Of a stretch of 7,264 bases of DNA, positions 5,856 through 7,264 are shown piece by piece. The notes beneath the pieces are model-generated. The model did no database searches. It was not told where the DNA came from and saw nothing but the letters and a program-made list of their open reading frames with translations. Source of the DNA: an uncultured Collinsella sp. (GTDB lineage Bacteria > Actinomycetota > Coriobacteriia > Coriobacteriales > Coriobacteriaceae); contig USDE01000066.1 of assembly GCA_900553345.1 (NCBI GenBank), positions 1 through 7,264 on the forward strand. Reading direction: 5' to 3'. The stretch's first letter is position 1. Each line of letters begins with the position of its first letter. The position numbers and the translations under genes were made by a program.

Positions 5856-6875
5856 ATGAGTGAATCGGCTGCGGTGGAGGCGCCGGCGGCAAAGGAGCCG
5901 TTCTTTAAGATGTCCTCCATCCCGGGCGCCAATATCTTGGTGCCGCTTCTGTTGGGCTGTCTGCTCAACACGCTATTCCCCGACCTGTTCAAAACGCTCG
6001 GCAGCTTTACGCTTGGCATGACCCAGCAGGGCGCTGGCCCGCTCGTGGGCGCTTTTTTGCTCATCGTCGGTACGACGATTTCGTTTAAGAGCGCTCCTGC
6101 CGCCGCTGCCCGCGGCGCCATCATCATCGCCGTCAAGCAGATCGTGGTCGTTGCCATGTCGCTGCTCATCCTTTATGTGTTCAACGACAACTTGTTTGGC
6201 ATCTCTGCCATGGTGATGCTGGCGGCTTGCACCGGCGCCAACAACGCTATGTACGCTGGGCTGATGGGTACCATGGGCAACGAGGCTGAGCGTGGCGCTG
6301 TCGCCATCACCACGCTGGTTGTCGGCCCTCCGGTCACGATGATCGTGCTCGGCGCTGCCGGCCAGGCCCCGATCGGCTGGTCGCTCGTGGGTGCCATTCT
6401 GCCGATCGTCGTCGGCATTATTCTGGGTAACCTGTTCCCCAGCTTTAAGAAGATGATGGCACCGGCACTTTCCGCCATCATCGTGCTCGTCTTCTTTGCC
6501 ATGGGCTCGACCATGACCTTTGGCCAGCTCATTAATGGCGGTCTCCCCGGTATTCTGCTCGGCGTGATCTGCTCGGTGGTCTTTGCAATTCCCGTTATCG
6601 CGGTCGATAAGCTCACGGGCGGTACGGGTGTCGCAGGTGCGGCCATTTCGAGCTGCGCCGGAGCCAATGTGGCCACGCCTGCTGCCATGGCAAGCGTCAA
6701 CGGGGCCATGTACGGCGGTGCGGTGCTCGCGACGGCTACGGCACAGGTTGCTGCCTGCGCAATCGTTACGGCTATTTTGACCCCGCTGGTCACCAGCTGG
6801 TGCTACAAGCATTTTGAGGGCCAGGGCAACGGCGATAGCAAGGCAACGGCCGACAAGGCCGCCGCAGCCGCCTAA
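5856..6875 (+). CDS. kdgT: 2-keto-3-deoxygluconate permease (KdgT family)
   Basis: This 339-residue, very hydrophobic inner-membrane protein has about ten predicted membrane segments between residues 25 and 312. Recognisable KdgT-family stretches are SIPGANILVPLLLG near the N-terminus (21-34), the TGANNAMYAGLMG region (127-139), VGAILPIVVGIILGN (178-192), and VDKLTGGTGVAGAAISSCAG (250-269) followed by ANVATP (270-275). The E. coli protein, about 327 residues, has clearly similar segments. The family imports 2-keto-3-deoxygluconate, a pectin and uronate breakdown intermediate, probably by proton symport; members may carry related sugar acids. The first 18 residues and the Ala/Lys-rich tail are hydrophilic. 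I chose ATG 5856 because AGGAG (5845-5849) precedes it by 6 bases. An in-frame ATG at 5835 would place that site inside the gene. Upstream is the SDR gene, which may supply a linked redox step. Confidence 0.85.
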   Translation: MSESAAVEAPAAKEPFFKMSSIPGANILVPLLLGCLLNTLFPDLFKTLGSFTLGMTQQGAGPLVGAFLLIVGTTISFKSAPAAAARGAIIIAVKQIVVVAMSLLILYVFNDNLFGISAMVMLAACTGANNAMYAGLMGTMGNEAERGAVAITTLVVGPPVTMIVLGAAGQAPIGWSLVGAILPIVVGIILGNLFPSFKKMMAPALSAIIVLVFFAMGSTMTFGQLINGGLPGILLGVICSVVFAIPVIAVDKLTGGTGVAGAAISSCAGANVATPAAMASVNGAMYGGAVLATATAQVAACAIVTAILTPLVTSWCYKHFEGQGNGDSKATADKAAAAA

Positions 6876-6913
6876 TGCCAAGCGGCAATCAAAGCTAAAA
6901 ACTAGCCATGCCA

Positions 6914-6955
6914 CAGGGCGACCACGGGGGATTCCGTGGCCGCCCTGCAGTTTCT
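6914..6955 (+). terminator. Rho-independent terminator after the permease gene
   Basis: CAGGGCG (6914-6920) pairs with CGCCCTG (6941-6947). After one mismatch, CCACGG (6922-6927) pairs with CCGTGG (6934-6939) around a 6-base loop. A short tail CAGTTTCT follows. The stem is long and GC-rich; the T run is modest. It begins 39 bases after the stop codon. Confidence 0.7.
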
Positions 6956-7046
6956 GTAGGGTCTCTGGGACGCTTTACCCTGCTAAAGCTGGCATAACAG
7001 CTAGAGTGAACGTCGTACAAAGGCAAGGAAAAAACCAAACAAATCG

Positions 7047-7065
7047 GTGAACGGTAGTTGTTCAC
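7047..7065. promoter_or_regulatory. GTGAAC inverted repeat, possible operator
   Basis: GTGAAC (7047-7052) and GTTCAC (7060-7065) are perfect inverted repeats with a 7-base spacer. A third half-site, GTGAACG, lies at 7006-7012. Together they resemble a cluster of regulator half-sites upstream of the TATAAT box at 7122. Confidence 0.35.
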
Positions 7066-7121
7066 GCTCGCATTTCCTGCGGATTTGTTAAAAACGCCCT
7101 AATGGTATAAAAAAAGAAACA

Positions 7122-7127
7122 TATAAT
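7122..7127 (+). promoter_or_regulatory. -10 box (TATAAT) of a probable rightward promoter
   Basis: This is a perfect consensus -10 in AT-rich sequence. The hexamer 17 bases upstream is CTAATG, a poor -35, so the promoter may be weak or need an activator. A second candidate pair nearby is TTTGTT (7084-7089) with TATAAA (7106-7111) at 16 bases. Confidence 0.5.
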
Positions 7128-7151
7128 AGCCATGATGAAGGGGGTGGCTAT
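7126..7151. promoter_or_regulatory. Dyad overlapping the -10 box and expected transcription start
   Basis: ATAGCCA (7126-7132) and TGGCTAT (7145-7151) are perfect 7-base inverted repeats with a 12-base spacer. The dyad overlaps the end of the TATAAT box and spans the expected transcription start, a classical repressor position. Its right arm also includes the first two bases of a short ORF's ATG (7150). Confidence 0.45.
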
Positions 7152-7173
7152 GTTATCCTTCTCAAACGGGTGA
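7150..7173 (+). other. Possible very short ORF (MLSFSNG), leader peptide or chance
   Basis: ATG at 7150 is preceded by AAGGGGG (7138-7144) at 5 bases, a good ribosome binding site, and is followed by six codons and TGA. An in-frame ATG at 7132 would give 13 residues (MMKGVAMLSFSNG) but has no ribosome binding site. The frame lies just after a TATAAT promoter box. It may be a leader peptide of a gene beyond the window, but it is too short to support from composition. Confidence 0.15.
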
Positions 7174-7264
7174 AATCTTGGGTTTTGGGTTGCAGTTCCA
7201 AGGTGGACAAACGTTTTTCCCTGCACCGACATGTGGCGAAGAACGGAAGAAGCCGGTAGTGCAA

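Larger units (their letters stand above)
6876..7264. other. Intergenic region with terminator, dyads and promoter-like sequence; no convincing gene
   Basis: This 389-base stretch runs to the window edge. It begins with the permease terminator. From about 7020 it becomes AT-richer and holds two GTGAACG copies (7006-7012 and 7047-7053), an inverted repeat (7047-7065), a consensus TATAAT (7122-7127) and a further dyad (7126-7151). Beyond 7174 I can read no frame that starts properly and stays open; a GTG-initiated 29-codon frame (7170-7259) lacks a ribosome binding site. It is best read as the promoter and leader of a rightward gene outside the window. Confidence 0.5.

Noticed and set aside
5973..6914. 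313-codon open frame on the minus strand opposite the permease
   Set aside because: It is long but very polar (His/Arg/Asp/Gly-rich) with no domain, and it mirrors a well-supported membrane protein on the plus strand.
6958..7002. Small hairpins (AGGGT/ACCCT at 6958-6981 and AGCTG/CAGCT at 6987-7002)
   Set aside because: The arms are only five bases long with no T run or context, so chance is the simplest explanation.
7170..7259. GTG-started 29-codon frame near the right edge
   Set aside because: It has no ribosome binding site and no recognisable motif, and it ends at a TAG within the window.
1..7264. CRISPR arrays, insertion sequences, tRNA or rRNA genes
   Set aside because: I saw no regularly spaced repeats, transposase motifs with terminal repeats, cloverleaf-like sequence or rRNA-like stretches.

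Overview
The window is ordinary-looking bacterial chromosomal DNA, high in GC (roughly 60% by eye, not counted). It has compact gene spacing, strong AGGAGG-type ribosome binding sites and two GTG starts. Gene content, codon style and the pairing of a MarR regulator with a heterodimeric ABC exporter suggest a gut Actinobacterium of the Coriobacteriia (Collinsella-like). That assignment is an inference from style; the sequence carries no taxonomic marker.

Left part (about 1-4750, minus strand): a three-gene, translationally chained operon, read right to left. It consists of a MarR-family regulator, an ABC exporter half-transporter with an unusually large extracytoplasmic insert, and a second ABC half-transporter. 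The first junction is a 4-base GTGA overlap and the second a 1-base TAATG overlap. The two ABC subunits are complementary. The first has a degenerate ATPase site (Asp for the catalytic Glu, Gln for the switch His). The second has an intact Walker B and switch His but a degenerate LSQGQ signature. This is the pattern of asymmetric heterodimeric type IV exporters such as TM287/288. The likely picture is a MarR-controlled drug or metabolite exporter.

Middle (about 4750-4997): a divergent regulatory region. Against the marR start lie two dyads. One is a 15-bp-arm inverted repeat that would fold the marR start codon into an mRNA hairpin; the other is a 26-bp operator-like palindrome. On the other side are a LacI-family-like 12-bp palindrome next to a TATTAT box, and a leader hairpin that covers the ribosome binding site of the next gene.

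Right part (4998-6875, plus strand): a short-chain dehydrogenase/reductase, a rho-independent terminator, a perfect 7-bp-arm inverted repeat, and a KdgT-family 2-keto-3-deoxygluconate permease. The neighbourhood suggests uptake and redox conversion of a sugar acid, but the dehydrogenase's substrate cannot be read from the sequence. The last 389 bases hold a terminator and then an AT-richer stretch with operator-like dyads, a consensus TATAAT box and a possible very short ORF. It looks like the promoter region of a gene beyond the window edge.

I found no mobile element, CRISPR array, tRNA or rRNA. None of the protein families is new. The most unusual items are the insert in the first ABC subunit and the dense set of regulatory dyads.
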